Positions 1-4,341 are shown, counted from the stretch's first letter. The stretch is 7,122 nt of DNA from CAYMNU01 sp964391885 (GCA_964391885.1 CAYMNU010000051.1:1-7122); one strand, 5' to 3'. The notes: generated from the sequence alone by a model not told the origin. A program made the numbers and translations.

Positions 1-375
1 GGCCATTTGCTCTGCGAATTTGATTTGCCCGCTGTACTGGGCACTTTGCATATTACATACGATTCCCTCGATGCCGCCACCAAGCCCGCCCATCAGGAAG
101 AAGACAGCTATGATTAGTACGACTGCTACAATAGCCACGATGGCTATTATTAGGGGTAGTTTTGAGCTCCCTCCAGACTGTTTTGGCTGTGCGTATGCTG
201 CAGGCTGCGAATAGGACTGTGGCGCTGTTTGTGTAGGCGCAGCACTTACTGGCGCAGCCTGCTGTACTGGCTCGGTAGGCTGCTGGAGAGAATCCTGAGC
301 TTGCATCTGCGCGCCGCAGCCGGCGCAGAATGAGCTTCCTACAGGGACTTCTTTACCACATTTCGGGCAGAACAT
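1..375 (-). CDS. Zinc-ribbon, membrane-anchored protein (3' end beyond window)
   Basis: 125 codons are open from the ATG at 375 to the left edge, with no stop, so the C-terminus is missing. Residues 3-20 form a CPKC...CAGC zinc ribbon (Cys3, Cys6, Cys17, Cys20), as in the short zinc_ribbon_2 type found at the N-terminus of many archaeal and bacterial membrane proteins. Residues 22-72 are a low-complexity Gln/Ala/Pro linker. Residues 73-95 are one strongly hydrophobic helix ending FLMGG. After it comes a domain that starts IVCNMQSAQ (Cys107). The likely topology is ribbon inside and domain outside. The helix and the I/V-x-C start resemble the two minus-strand genes that follow it in the window, so I infer a paralogue with an added ribbon. 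No Shine-Dalgarno sequence precedes the ATG. Function is unknown. The start is well supported because the ribbon begins at residue 2. Confidence 0.85.
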   Translation of the reverse strand, partial: MFCPKCGKEVPVGSSFCAGCGAQMQAQDSLQQPTEPVQQAAPVSAAPTQTAPQSYSQPAAYAQPKQSGGSSKLPLIIAIVAIVAVVLIIAVFFLMGGLGGGIEGIVCNMQSAQYSGQIKFAEQMA

Positions 376-402
376 TTTATTTGCAAATAACTTAATGGTG
401 TG

Positions 403-414
403 TTCTATAAAAAG
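403..414 (-). promoter_or_regulatory. TATA-like box for the zinc-ribbon gene
   Basis: Read on the minus strand, the segment is CTTTTTATAGAA. Its first T (413) lies 38 nt before the start codon at 375. Archaeal transcription normally starts about 25-30 nt downstream of the box, so the leader would be roughly 8-10 nt, which fits the lack of a Shine-Dalgarno sequence. The TTTTTAT core recurs before other genes in this window. Confidence 0.5.
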
Positions 415-427
415 TAATTAGGTATAC

Positions 428-469
428 AAAAAATAAAAAAGAGAAGAAAAGCCGGGCAAACCCCGGCTT
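428..469 (-). terminator. Hairpin/T-tract terminator of the 484-1128 gene
   Basis: AAGCCGGG (449-456) pairs perfectly with CCCGGCTT (462-469) around a 5-nt loop. On the minus strand the stem is followed directly by a T-rich run (bases 450 down to about 428, broken by a few C and A). The hairpin begins about 15 nt after the stop codon at 484-486. This is the form of a bacterial intrinsic terminator. In archaea the T-tract alone is often sufficient, so the GC-rich stem is notable. Confidence 0.75.
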
Positions 470-483
470 AGACAAAAACAGGA

Positions 484-1128
484 CTAATAGTCGTACATAC
501 CTGCCATGTCTTCTAAATCTATTATCTCCGCACCCGCGGGAATCTCGAAGGTACTGTCCGGGAATCCTGCAACATTCCTGCAGTCAAAGGTCATTGCAAC
601 ATCAGGCATGTCATACAACTCTTGCAAATCCTCTGGCCCGCTGGGAAGATCCTTGAACTCGGTAGAGTCTTCAGGGCTGTCTATCTTCATCCAAAAGTCC
701 ATTAGCTCATTGTATACATAGAAGGTACTTCCATCCGAAGTCAGCATGGTCATGTCAAACATGTCGTATATGGTTATATCGCCGCGGTACTTCGTGGTGC
801 CGACCATCTTCAGGTTCATTTCAATGGGTATCATGCCCTGCTCATCAGCATCAACTGTCATGCTTATGTCACACTCAATGGGTGCGTCATAGTCCAAGCC
901 TAATCCGTCTGCAGGCGGCTGTGCCGGAGGCTGAGCGGGCGGCTGTGCTGGTGCCGTTGGCTCACCGGGCTGCTCTGGTGCCGGAGGCAATCCAGAGTAT
1001 TCCGGAGCAAGGGGATACACGTCGTCATTCAACACTGGTGGCTGAGGGGGGCTGCTCGTTATAACGACAACTCCCGCTACCGCACCGATCGCTACTACAA
1101 GAACCACTACTATTATTATCGGTTGCAT
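484..1128 (-). CDS. Membrane-anchored acidic extracytoplasmic protein (paralogue of the 1255-1902 gene)
   Basis: This 214-aa protein has no recognised family. Residues 3-23 are a hydrophobic anchor with no charged residue before it and no lipobox cysteine, so it is an uncleaved or weakly cleaved signal anchor. Residues 25-73 are a Pro-rich linker that includes an Ala-Gln-Pro-Pro tandem repeat at 61-73. Residues 84-214 form a compact domain opening IECDIS. It has only two cysteines (Cys86, Cys183), a plausible disulfide outside the cell. The domain is very acidic, with about six Lys/Arg in the whole protein, and is rich in Met. The ending, with Cys183, a D-S-x-F stretch, P-A-G-A, an acidic E-x-M segment and a near-terminal Tyr, aligns with the 1255-1902 product. 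The alternating beta-like pattern with G-x-x-x-Y-V/M segments recalls LolA/LppX-type lipid-binding folds, but that is only a guess. The ATG is set by a GAGGT sequence 6 nt upstream. Confidence 0.85.
   Translation of the reverse strand: MQPIIIVVVLVVAIGAVAGVVVITSSPPQPPVLNDDVYPLAPEYSGLPPAPEQPGEPTAPAQPPAQPPAQPPADGLGLDYDAPIECDISMTVDADEQGMIPIEMNLKMVGTTKYRGDITIYDMFDMTMLTSDGSTFYVYNELMDFWMKIDSPEDSTEFKDLPSGPEDLQELYDMPDVAMTFDCRNVAGFPDSTFEIPAGAEIIDLEDMAGMYDY
910..948 (-). repeat. Tandem 12-bp repeat coding the Ala-Gln-Pro-Pro linker
   Basis: Three 12-bp units encode AQPP-AQPP-AQPP, followed by Ala. The units differ mainly at third codon positions (for example GCA CAG CCG CCC and GCT CAG CCT CCG), so the peptide repeat is kept while the DNA has drifted. 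It forms part of the flexible spacer between the membrane anchor and the outer domain. Confidence 0.75.
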
Positions 1129-1134
1129 TTTGGT

Positions 1135-1139
1135 ACCTC
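1135..1139 (-). promoter_or_regulatory. Ribosome binding site of the 484-1128 gene
   Basis: On the minus strand GAGGT lies 6 nt before the ATG at 1128, matching the anti-Shine-Dalgarno end of 16S rRNA. It decides the start. It falls inside the roughly 19-nt leader predicted from the box at 1164-1178. Confidence 0.65.
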
Positions 1140-1163
1140 AAAAATTATAGTTTCTTACGTCCC

Positions 1164-1178
1164 GTTTAATAAAAATCA
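1164..1178 (-). promoter_or_regulatory. Promoter element TGATTTTTATTAAAC of the 484-1128 gene
   Basis: The same 15 nt occur before the 1255-1902 gene (1940-1954) at almost the same distance from the start codon (36 against 38 nt to the near edge). The T5-AT-TAAA core resembles an archaeal TATA box. A start about 28 nt downstream of the first T would give a leader of about 19 nt containing the Shine-Dalgarno sequence. Confidence 0.6.
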
Positions 1179-1221
1179 GTGCCCTATACTGCACCATTTT
1201 ATATCAAATAATAAAAATAAA

Positions 1222-1256
1222 TTAAGAAAAAAAGAAAAAGAGGGCGTTTGCCCTCT
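1222..1256 (-). terminator. Hairpin/T-tract terminator overlapping the stop codon of the 1255-1902 gene
   Basis: AGAGGGC (1239-1245) pairs perfectly with GCCCTCT (1250-1256) around a GTTT loop. On the minus strand the stem is followed by runs of T (T5, then T7) down to about 1222. The stem includes part of the TAG stop codon at 1255-1257, so the terminator is fused to the end of the reading frame. Confidence 0.75.
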
Positions 1257-1902
1257 ATGCCCCATAGAGTGCAGCCATATCCTCTTCCATCTCCTGGATG
1301 GTCTTGACTACTGCGCCTGCCGGTGGCATGAATTCACTGTCTGCTATGTCCCCTGTGGCTTCACACGAAACCTCTGGTGCAATGCCTCCTACCATCATCG
1401 AGTCACTTGGATTGGACGTCATCTCGGCTTCTATTTCTTCAGCGCTCATGCCCATAATGCGTTCCATGTCTGACAAATCAGTCCCCATAGTAGCCATCTC
1501 CGTGATACTTGTTTGAATCCACACATCCCCGAACATTATAGGGAACATCATGTATAACGTGTCTCCGTTAACGAGCGCGACTAGGTCAACTGCCATTCCA
1601 GCTTCTTCCATGGATATTTCCATGCTCAGCTTATCCGGCTTCTCTATCTTGATTATGCCTGTTGCACTTGTTTCTGATTCTGGGTCTTCAGCGCTTATCT
1701 GGCATATCACATTGCCTGTGGGTGTTGTTGGAAGGCTAGGCGAAGGCACGGGGGCCGGAGGAATAATCGCATCATCCCCTGGCACGATTTCCGGCACAAC
1801 CGGAGCTGCCTGTTCGCCTCCCATCAGAAATACGACTGCCACTATCGCTACTACTGCCACTACCAATAATACTACCATGAGTATCAGCATATTTTGTTGC
1901 AT
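1255..1902 (-). CDS. Membrane-anchored acidic, methionine-rich extracytoplasmic protein
   Basis: This 215-aa protein has no recognised family. Residues 5-27 are a hydrophobic anchor ending FLMGG, nearly the same as the helix end in the 1-375 gene. Residues 30-63 are a Pro/acidic linker. The outer domain (64-215) opens NVICQIS with Cys67 and has one more cysteine (Cys180), the same pattern as the 484-1128 product. Segments such as GIIKIEKPDKLSMEI and GDTLYM look like the beta strands of a LolA/LppX-like or other lipoprotein-type domain; this is inference. About 10% of residues are Met and only five are Lys/Arg, so the domain is strongly acidic. The C-terminus (Cys180, a D-S-x-F stretch, P-P-A-G-A, E-M, a Tyr near the end) matches its neighbour. 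A GAGGAG sequence 8 nt before the ATG supports this start over the internal Met5. It is transcribed alone, divergently from ychF. Confidence 0.87.
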   Translation of the reverse strand: MQQNMLILMVVLLVVAVVAIVAVVFLMGGEQAAPVVPEIVPGDDAIIPPAPVPSPSLPTTPTGNVICQISAEDPESETSATGIIKIEKPDKLSMEISMEEAGMAVDLVALVNGDTLYMMFPIMFGDVWIQTSITEMATMGTDLSDMERIMGMSAEEIEAEMTSNPSDSMMVGGIAPEVSCEATGDIADSEFMPPAGAVVKTIQEMEEDMAALYGA

Positions 1903-1910
1903 TTTTAAAA

Positions 1911-1916
1911 CTCCTC
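1911..1916 (-). promoter_or_regulatory. Ribosome binding site of the 1255-1902 gene
   Basis: On the minus strand GAGGAG lies 8 nt before the ATG at 1902. It is the strongest Shine-Dalgarno sequence in the window and fixes the start codon. Confidence 0.75.
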
Positions 1917-1939
1917 TGAGTTGGCTTTACTAATGCTAT

Positions 1940-1954
1940 GTTTAATAAAAATCA
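1940..1954 (-). promoter_or_regulatory. Promoter element TGATTTTTATTAAAC of the 1255-1902 gene
   Basis: The 15 nt are identical to the element at 1164-1178. A start about 28 nt downstream of the first T (1951) would lie near 1923 and give a leader of about 21 nt that includes the GAGGAG site. Read on the plus strand the same bases (GTTTAATAAAA) could also act as a TATA-like box toward ychF, which would place both hairpins at 1977-2094 in the ychF leader RNA. Confidence 0.6.
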
Positions 1955-1976
1955 CTCTCTAAGTAAGCAAACAATC

Positions 1977-2025
1977 AAAAATGCAAATCAAACCTTCACC
2001 TTCGGTGAAGGGTCTTTGCATTTTT
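1977..2025 (+). promoter_or_regulatory. Nested hairpin 1 upstream of ychF
   Basis: The outer stem is AAAAATGCAAA (1977-1987) with TTTGCATTTTT (2015-2025), 11 perfect pairs. The inner stem is CCTTCACC (1993-2000) with GGTGAAGG (2004-2011), 8 perfect pairs around a TTC loop. The interior loop is 5 nt on the left and 3 nt on the right. The element is palindromic in DNA as well as in RNA, so it could act as a leader RNA fold or as a protein-binding site. Confidence 0.7.
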
Positions 2026-2047
2026 CACATGACCTAGACAAAATCTC

Positions 2048-2094
2048 AAAATGCAAATCGGACTTGCACCGAAGGTGCAAGGTCTTTGCATTTT
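2048..2094 (+). promoter_or_regulatory. Nested hairpin 2 upstream of ychF
   Basis: The outer stem is AAAATGCAAA (2048-2057) with TTTGCATTTT (2085-2094), 10 perfect pairs. The inner stem is CTTGCACC (2063-2070) with GGTGCAAG (2074-2081), 8 perfect pairs around a GAA loop. Relative to hairpin 1, a G gained on the left side of the inner stem is matched by a C on the right, and the loop is the reverse complement (GAA for TTC). Pairing is therefore preserved despite sequence change. The right arm can instead pair with the ychF start region. Confidence 0.7.
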
Positions 2095-2103
2095 TTCATA
2101 AAC
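2091..2103 (+). promoter_or_regulatory. Possible TATA-like box of ychF
   Basis: TTTTTTCATAAAC starts 31 nt before the ychF ATG, the same distance at which T5-type boxes precede the 3349 and 4048 genes. The C interrupting the box makes it weak. If it is real, ychF is leaderless and the hairpins are promoter-upstream DNA rather than leader RNA. A weak AGGA (2106-2109) lies 12 nt before the ATG. Confidence 0.3.
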
Positions 2104-2121
2104 AAAGGACAACTATCAAAA

Positions 2122-3309
2122 ATGCAAATCGGTATAGTCGGGGCGCCCAACCAGGGCAAGAGCACCTTCTTCAACGCAGCTACGCTTGCGGGCGCCGAGA
2201 TGGCGGACTACCCCTTTACGACGATAGGCGCGAACCAGGGCGTCGGATATGTTCGCATAGAATGCGTATGCACCGATTTCAAAAAGCAGTGCAATCCCCG
2301 GCAAGGCTTTTGCAAAGAAGGGCAGCGCTTTGTGCCAGTCACGCTTCTGGATGTCGCAGGTTTGGTGCCAGATGCCTACATGGGAAAGGGATTGGGAAAC
2401 CAGTTCCTTAATGACCTTTCACAGGCTTCGGCGCTCATACACGTCATCGACGCGTCGGGGAACACAAACGACTCGGGAGAAAAAGTCAAGGGTTACGACC
2501 CCTGCAACACCGTCAGCTTCCTGGAAAAGGAGATAGACTTGTGGTATGAAAGCATCCTTGACAAGAACTGGGAGAAGTTCGCCAGGAGAATCAAGATGGA
2601 GAAAGGAAAGCTCTCTGAGCAGATTACCATCCAGTTCGCCGGCCTGGGCGTGAAAGAAGAGCAAGTCATAGAGGCTATGTCCAAGGCCAGCCTTCCCGAT
2701 GACGCAATTGCCTGGAGCAAGGAAGACCTCCTAAGATTCGCCACGCAGCTGCGCCACCAGGCCAAGCCCATGCTGATAGTGGCGAACAAGATAGATGTCG
2801 AAGGAGCATGGGAGAACTATGAAAGGATGAAAAAAGAGTTCCCGGATTATAAAATTATACCCGCATCATCCGAAAGCGAGCTTGCCCTGAGGCGGGCCGA
2901 GAAAGCAGGAATAATAGAATATGTCCCCGGCGACTCTAAATTCATAATCAAGGAGGGCGCCAAGCTTAATGACAAGCAGAAGCACGCACTTGAGCAGATA
3001 CGGAATTACCTAAACAGGCACAAGTCCACAGGGGTGCAGCAGGCGCTCAATACTGCTGTCTTCGAGCTTCTTGGATATATCGCTATTTTTCCAGGCGGCG
3101 TCAACAAGCTTGAGGACTCTCAGGGACGCGTTCTCCCCGATGTGTTTTTGCTGAAGCCCGATTCCGAGGCAATAGACTTCGCGTACACGCTGCACAGCGA
3201 CTTCGGCGACAAGTTCATCTGTGCCATTGACGTGAAGACAAAGATGAAGATGGCAAAGGACCACAAGCTGAAGCACCGCGACGTGGTCGAGTTGGTTTGC
3301 GGGAAGTGA
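2122..3309 (+). CDS. ychF: YchF/Obg-like translation-associated GTPase, archaeal type
   Basis: The 395-aa product is a cytoplasmic P-loop NTPase of the TRAFAC class that associates with ribosomes in other organisms. G1 is GAPNQGKST (residues 7-15), switch I is YPFTTI (30-35), G3 is DVAG (77-80) and G4 is NKID (222-225). In bacterial and human relatives G4 is altered and ATP is preferred; here the canonical NKxD is kept, as in archaeal members, so GTP binding is expected. Four cysteines (48, 50, 57, 64) follow switch I and are typical of the archaeal group, a possible metal or redox site. A helical insert spans about 135-200. The TGS domain fills about 319-395 and contains FPGG. The length is normal for the family. 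The start is the ATG at 2122, because the family N-terminus is exactly M-x-I-G-I-V-G; a TTG at 2086 would add 12 non-family residues. The G1 Gln11 is usually Val. The gene is probably monocistronic. Confidence 0.97.
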   Translation: MQIGIVGAPNQGKSTFFNAATLAGAEMADYPFTTIGANQGVGYVRIECVCTDFKKQCNPRQGFCKEGQRFVPVTLLDVAGLVPDAYMGKGLGNQFLNDLSQASALIHVIDASGNTNDSGEKVKGYDPCNTVSFLEKEIDLWYESILDKNWEKFARRIKMEKGKLSEQITIQFAGLGVKEEQVIEAMSKASLPDDAIAWSKEDLLRFATQLRHQAKPMLIVANKIDVEGAWENYERMKKEFPDYKIIPASSESELALRRAEKAGIIEYVPGDSKFIIKEGAKLNDKQKHALEQIRNYLNRHKSTGVQQALNTAVFELLGYIAIFPGGVNKLEDSQGRVLPDVFLLKPDSEAIDFAYTLHSDFGDKFICAIDVKTKMKMAKDHKLKHRDVVELVCGK

Positions 3310-3317
3310 GAGAAGCC

Positions 3318-3326
3318 TTTTTAATA
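3318..3326 (+). promoter_or_regulatory. TATA-like box of the antitoxin-toxin operon
   Basis: TTTTTAATA starts 31 nt before the ATG at 3349, which places the transcription start at or within a few bases of the start codon (leaderless). No Shine-Dalgarno sequence is present, consistent with that. Confidence 0.55.
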
Positions 3327-3347
3327 GTTATACCAAGAAAGTATAAC
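3327..3347 (+). promoter_or_regulatory. Perfect inverted repeat, likely antitoxin operator
   Basis: GTTATAC (3327-3333) and GTATAAC (3341-3347) are perfect inverted repeats separated by 7 bp, lying exactly between the TATA-like box and the ATG. AbrB-type antitoxins bind as dimers to such palindromes in their own promoters. Occupancy here would block transcription initiation. The assignment rests on position and symmetry. Confidence 0.6.
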
Positions 3348-3348
3348 C

Positions 3349-3627
3349 ATGGGGTTCGTGACTGTAAACTCAAAGGCTCTTGTGGTGATACCCAAGAATG
3401 TCAGGGACAAAGCCCAGATTTATCCCGGCGACAAGCTCAATGTCGACTATGACGAGGAATCCGGGGCTGTGATGATGAAAAAAATAGAGGGCATCGCAGA
3501 GCTGAGCAAAGGCATATGCGGCATTTGGAAAGACAATAAATTCACTCTTGAAGAGGAAAGGGAGACGGCAGATGAAAGAATTGACAAACTACTTAAAAAC
3601 AAGCTTCAACAAAAGGGCCTTGTTTGA
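3349..3627 (+). CDS. vapB: AbrB/SpoVT-fold antitoxin (VapB-like)
   Basis: This 92-aa protein has an N-terminal swapped-hairpin AbrB DNA-binding domain (residues 3-46): VTVNSKALVVIPKNVRD, the P-G-D-K-L turn, and a closing strand G-A-V-M-M-K-K. This fits the MazE/AbrB/SpoVT group. The linker G-I-C-G-I-W-K (55-61) and the acidic helix from T66 to about L82 are typical of antitoxins whose tail wraps and neutralises a PIN toxin. It overlaps the toxin gene by 56 bp in another frame, so the two are co-transcribed and probably translationally coupled. It is expected to repress the operon through the inverted repeat 2 bp upstream. A role in DNA regulation without toxin neutralisation is the alternative, but the paired PIN gene makes it unlikely. 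Confidence 0.88.
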   Translation: MGFVTVNSKALVVIPKNVRDKAQIYPGDKLNVDYDEESGAVMMKKIEGIAELSKGICGIWKDNKFTLEEERETADERIDKLLKNKLQQKGLV

Positions 3628-3988
3628 TACGGGCATGATAGTTGACTTTCTGGTCGGCGACAAGCGTGCAAATGCCTTCTTTGAGGAACATGTCTTCACA
3701 GGCCAGTTCACCCCCGTCATCTCATCCCAGACCGTTTCCGAGCTCTTCATGGCCACGCGGAACAAAAAGGAGGAGATGGCTCTTGAGCAATGGCTTTCAG
3801 GTGTCTTTGACATGGCAGAAGCCAGCTATTCGATATCAAAAGATGCTGGTATAATCAAGAGGAGCTGTGGTATCAGGGCATCGGAGACTGCAATCGCGGC
3901 CACCGCCAAGTCGCTTGGCATACCGCTTGTGACTACAATCCCGGAGGCATACCGCAGTTCGGGCATCAAGACATTCAAGCCTTATTAG
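3572..3988 (+). CDS. vapC: PIN-domain ribonuclease toxin (VapC-like)
   Basis: Starting at the ATG at 3572 the product is 138 aa, a usual length for VapC. PIN nucleases use a cluster of acidic residues to bind Mg2+ and cut RNA. Visible here are Asp19 (L-F-D-T-G), Asp25 and Glu57 (S-E-L-F-M-A-T). The third position lies in A-S-E-T-A-I-A-A-T-A and is Glu105 where most VapCs have Asp. The helix A-I-A-A-T-A-K-S-L-G-I-P-L-V-T is the standard PIN ending. Where many relatives have an Asp or Asn after L-V-T, here it is T-I-P-E. The start is supported by GGGAG 7 nt upstream (3560-3564). A TTG at 3548 would add eight basic residues of no family likeness, and a TTG at 3620 just before F-D-T-G would reduce the overlap to 8 bp and cannot be excluded. 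It is probably held inactive by the overlapping antitoxin. Confidence 0.88.
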   Translation: MKELTNYLKTSFNKRALFDTGMIVDFLVGDKRANAFFEEHVFTGQFTPVISSQTVSELFMATRNKKEEMALEQWLSGVFDMAEASYSISKDAGIIKRSCGIRASETAIAATAKSLGIPLVTTIPEAYRSSGIKTFKPY

Positions 3989-4019
3989 GCAAATTCCCCC
4001 TAGGGCATGCCAAAACTTG

Positions 4020-4030
4020 TTTTTATAAAT
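4020..4030 (+). promoter_or_regulatory. TATA-like box of the 4048-7122 operon
   Basis: TTTTTATAAAT begins 28 nt before the ATG at 4048. It is the closest match to an archaeal TATA box in the window and predicts a leaderless transcript. No Shine-Dalgarno sequence precedes the ATG. Confidence 0.65.
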
Positions 4031-4047
4031 TAAGCCCTTAACTTATC

Positions 4048-4341
4048 ATGGCCTTTGAGGAAATCTGGGCGCCCTTCGTGGTGATGCTGCTGTGGGCAGT
4101 ATTCCTTTTTCCCGCAGTATATGTTTTGGATATGATACGCCAGAAGGCAGATCCCCAAACAGCGGGGCGGAAATTCTTGTTAATACTGATGATGTCATAT
4201 CTCATAGCAATGGCGTCATATCCCCTCGCAATCTCCGAGGAATTTTTGCCCTTTAATTCTGCCACCGGCAGCTATGCCATGGCTGTATTGTTCATCTTTG
4301 CGATTTACCTTGTAGTCTTCAACAAGACCAAGGACGATTAA
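4048..4341 (+). CDS. Small three-helix membrane protein, unknown function
   Basis: This 97-aa protein is not recognised. Three hydrophobic segments are clear: about residues 7-27, 43-62 and 75-91. The loop between the first two is basic (R-Q-K...G-R-K) and the C-terminus is N-K-T-K-D-D. By the positive-inside rule, the N-terminus and the loop between helices 2 and 3 (with S-E-E) lie outside, and the first loop and the C-terminus inside. It contains no cysteine or obvious catalytic residue. It ends 3 bp before the next gene, so it is very likely co-transcribed with the large exported protein, and may be a membrane partner or assembly factor for it. The start is supported by the TATA-like box at leaderless distance. 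Confidence 0.8.
   Translation: MAFEEIWAPFVVMLLWAVFLFPAVYVLDMIRQKADPQTAGRKFLLILMMSYLIAMASYPLAISEEFLPFNSATGSYAMAVLFIFAIYLVVFNKTKDD

Larger units (their letters stand above)
1975..2132 (+). repeat. Threefold ~70-bp tandem reiteration ending at the ychF start codon
   Basis: TCAAAAATGCAAATC occurs at 1975-1989 and again at 2116-2130, with a copy one A shorter at 2046-2059. The ATGs are at 1981, 2051 and 2122, spaced 70 and 71 bp. Copies two and three also share the next GG. The 15-nt GGTCTTTGCATTTTT occurs at 2011-2025 and 2081-2095, also 70 bp apart. Thus two full units are followed by a half unit that is the first codons of ychF. Copies one and two open short frames (1981-2037, 18 codons; 2051-2101, 16 codons) that begin Met-Gln-Ile, as ychF does, and share GLCIF. 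Whether they are translated is unknown. Confidence 0.8.

Noticed and set aside
1123..1473. A 116-codon plus-strand frame antisense to the 1255-1902 gene
   Set aside because: It spans a promoter, a T-tract and a terminator hairpin, and opposes a gene with its own Shine-Dalgarno sequence and a coherent domain layout.
1977..2094. tRNA or other known structured RNA
   Set aside because: Two simple nested hairpins with AT-rich outer arms. There is no cloverleaf, no T-loop sequence and no CCA end.
2086..2121. A TTG start that would extend ychF by 12 residues
   Set aside because: The extra residues are encoded by the hairpin arm and spacer. The YchF family begins exactly at M-x-I-G-I-V-G, which the ATG at 2122 gives.
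1975..2132. CRISPR-like array
   Set aside because: Only three copies, the repeats include long self-complementary arms, the spacers are themselves similar, and the last copy is the start of a protein gene. No cas genes are present.
1938..2411. A 157-codon open frame across the leader and the start of ychF on the plus strand
   Set aside because: It runs through the hairpin repeats and then an alternative frame of the clear GTPase gene. Its product is Arg-rich shadow sequence without family features.
3548..3571. A TTG start for the PIN toxin eight codons upstream
   Set aside because: It adds a basic stretch not seen in the family and lacks a ribosome site, whereas the ATG at 3572 has GGGAG at 7 nt.
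3998..4010. Back-to-back palindromes CCCTAGGG and GCATGC after the toxin gene
   Set aside because: Both are short self-complementary words with no loop or T-tract. They are too small to call a terminator or operator.
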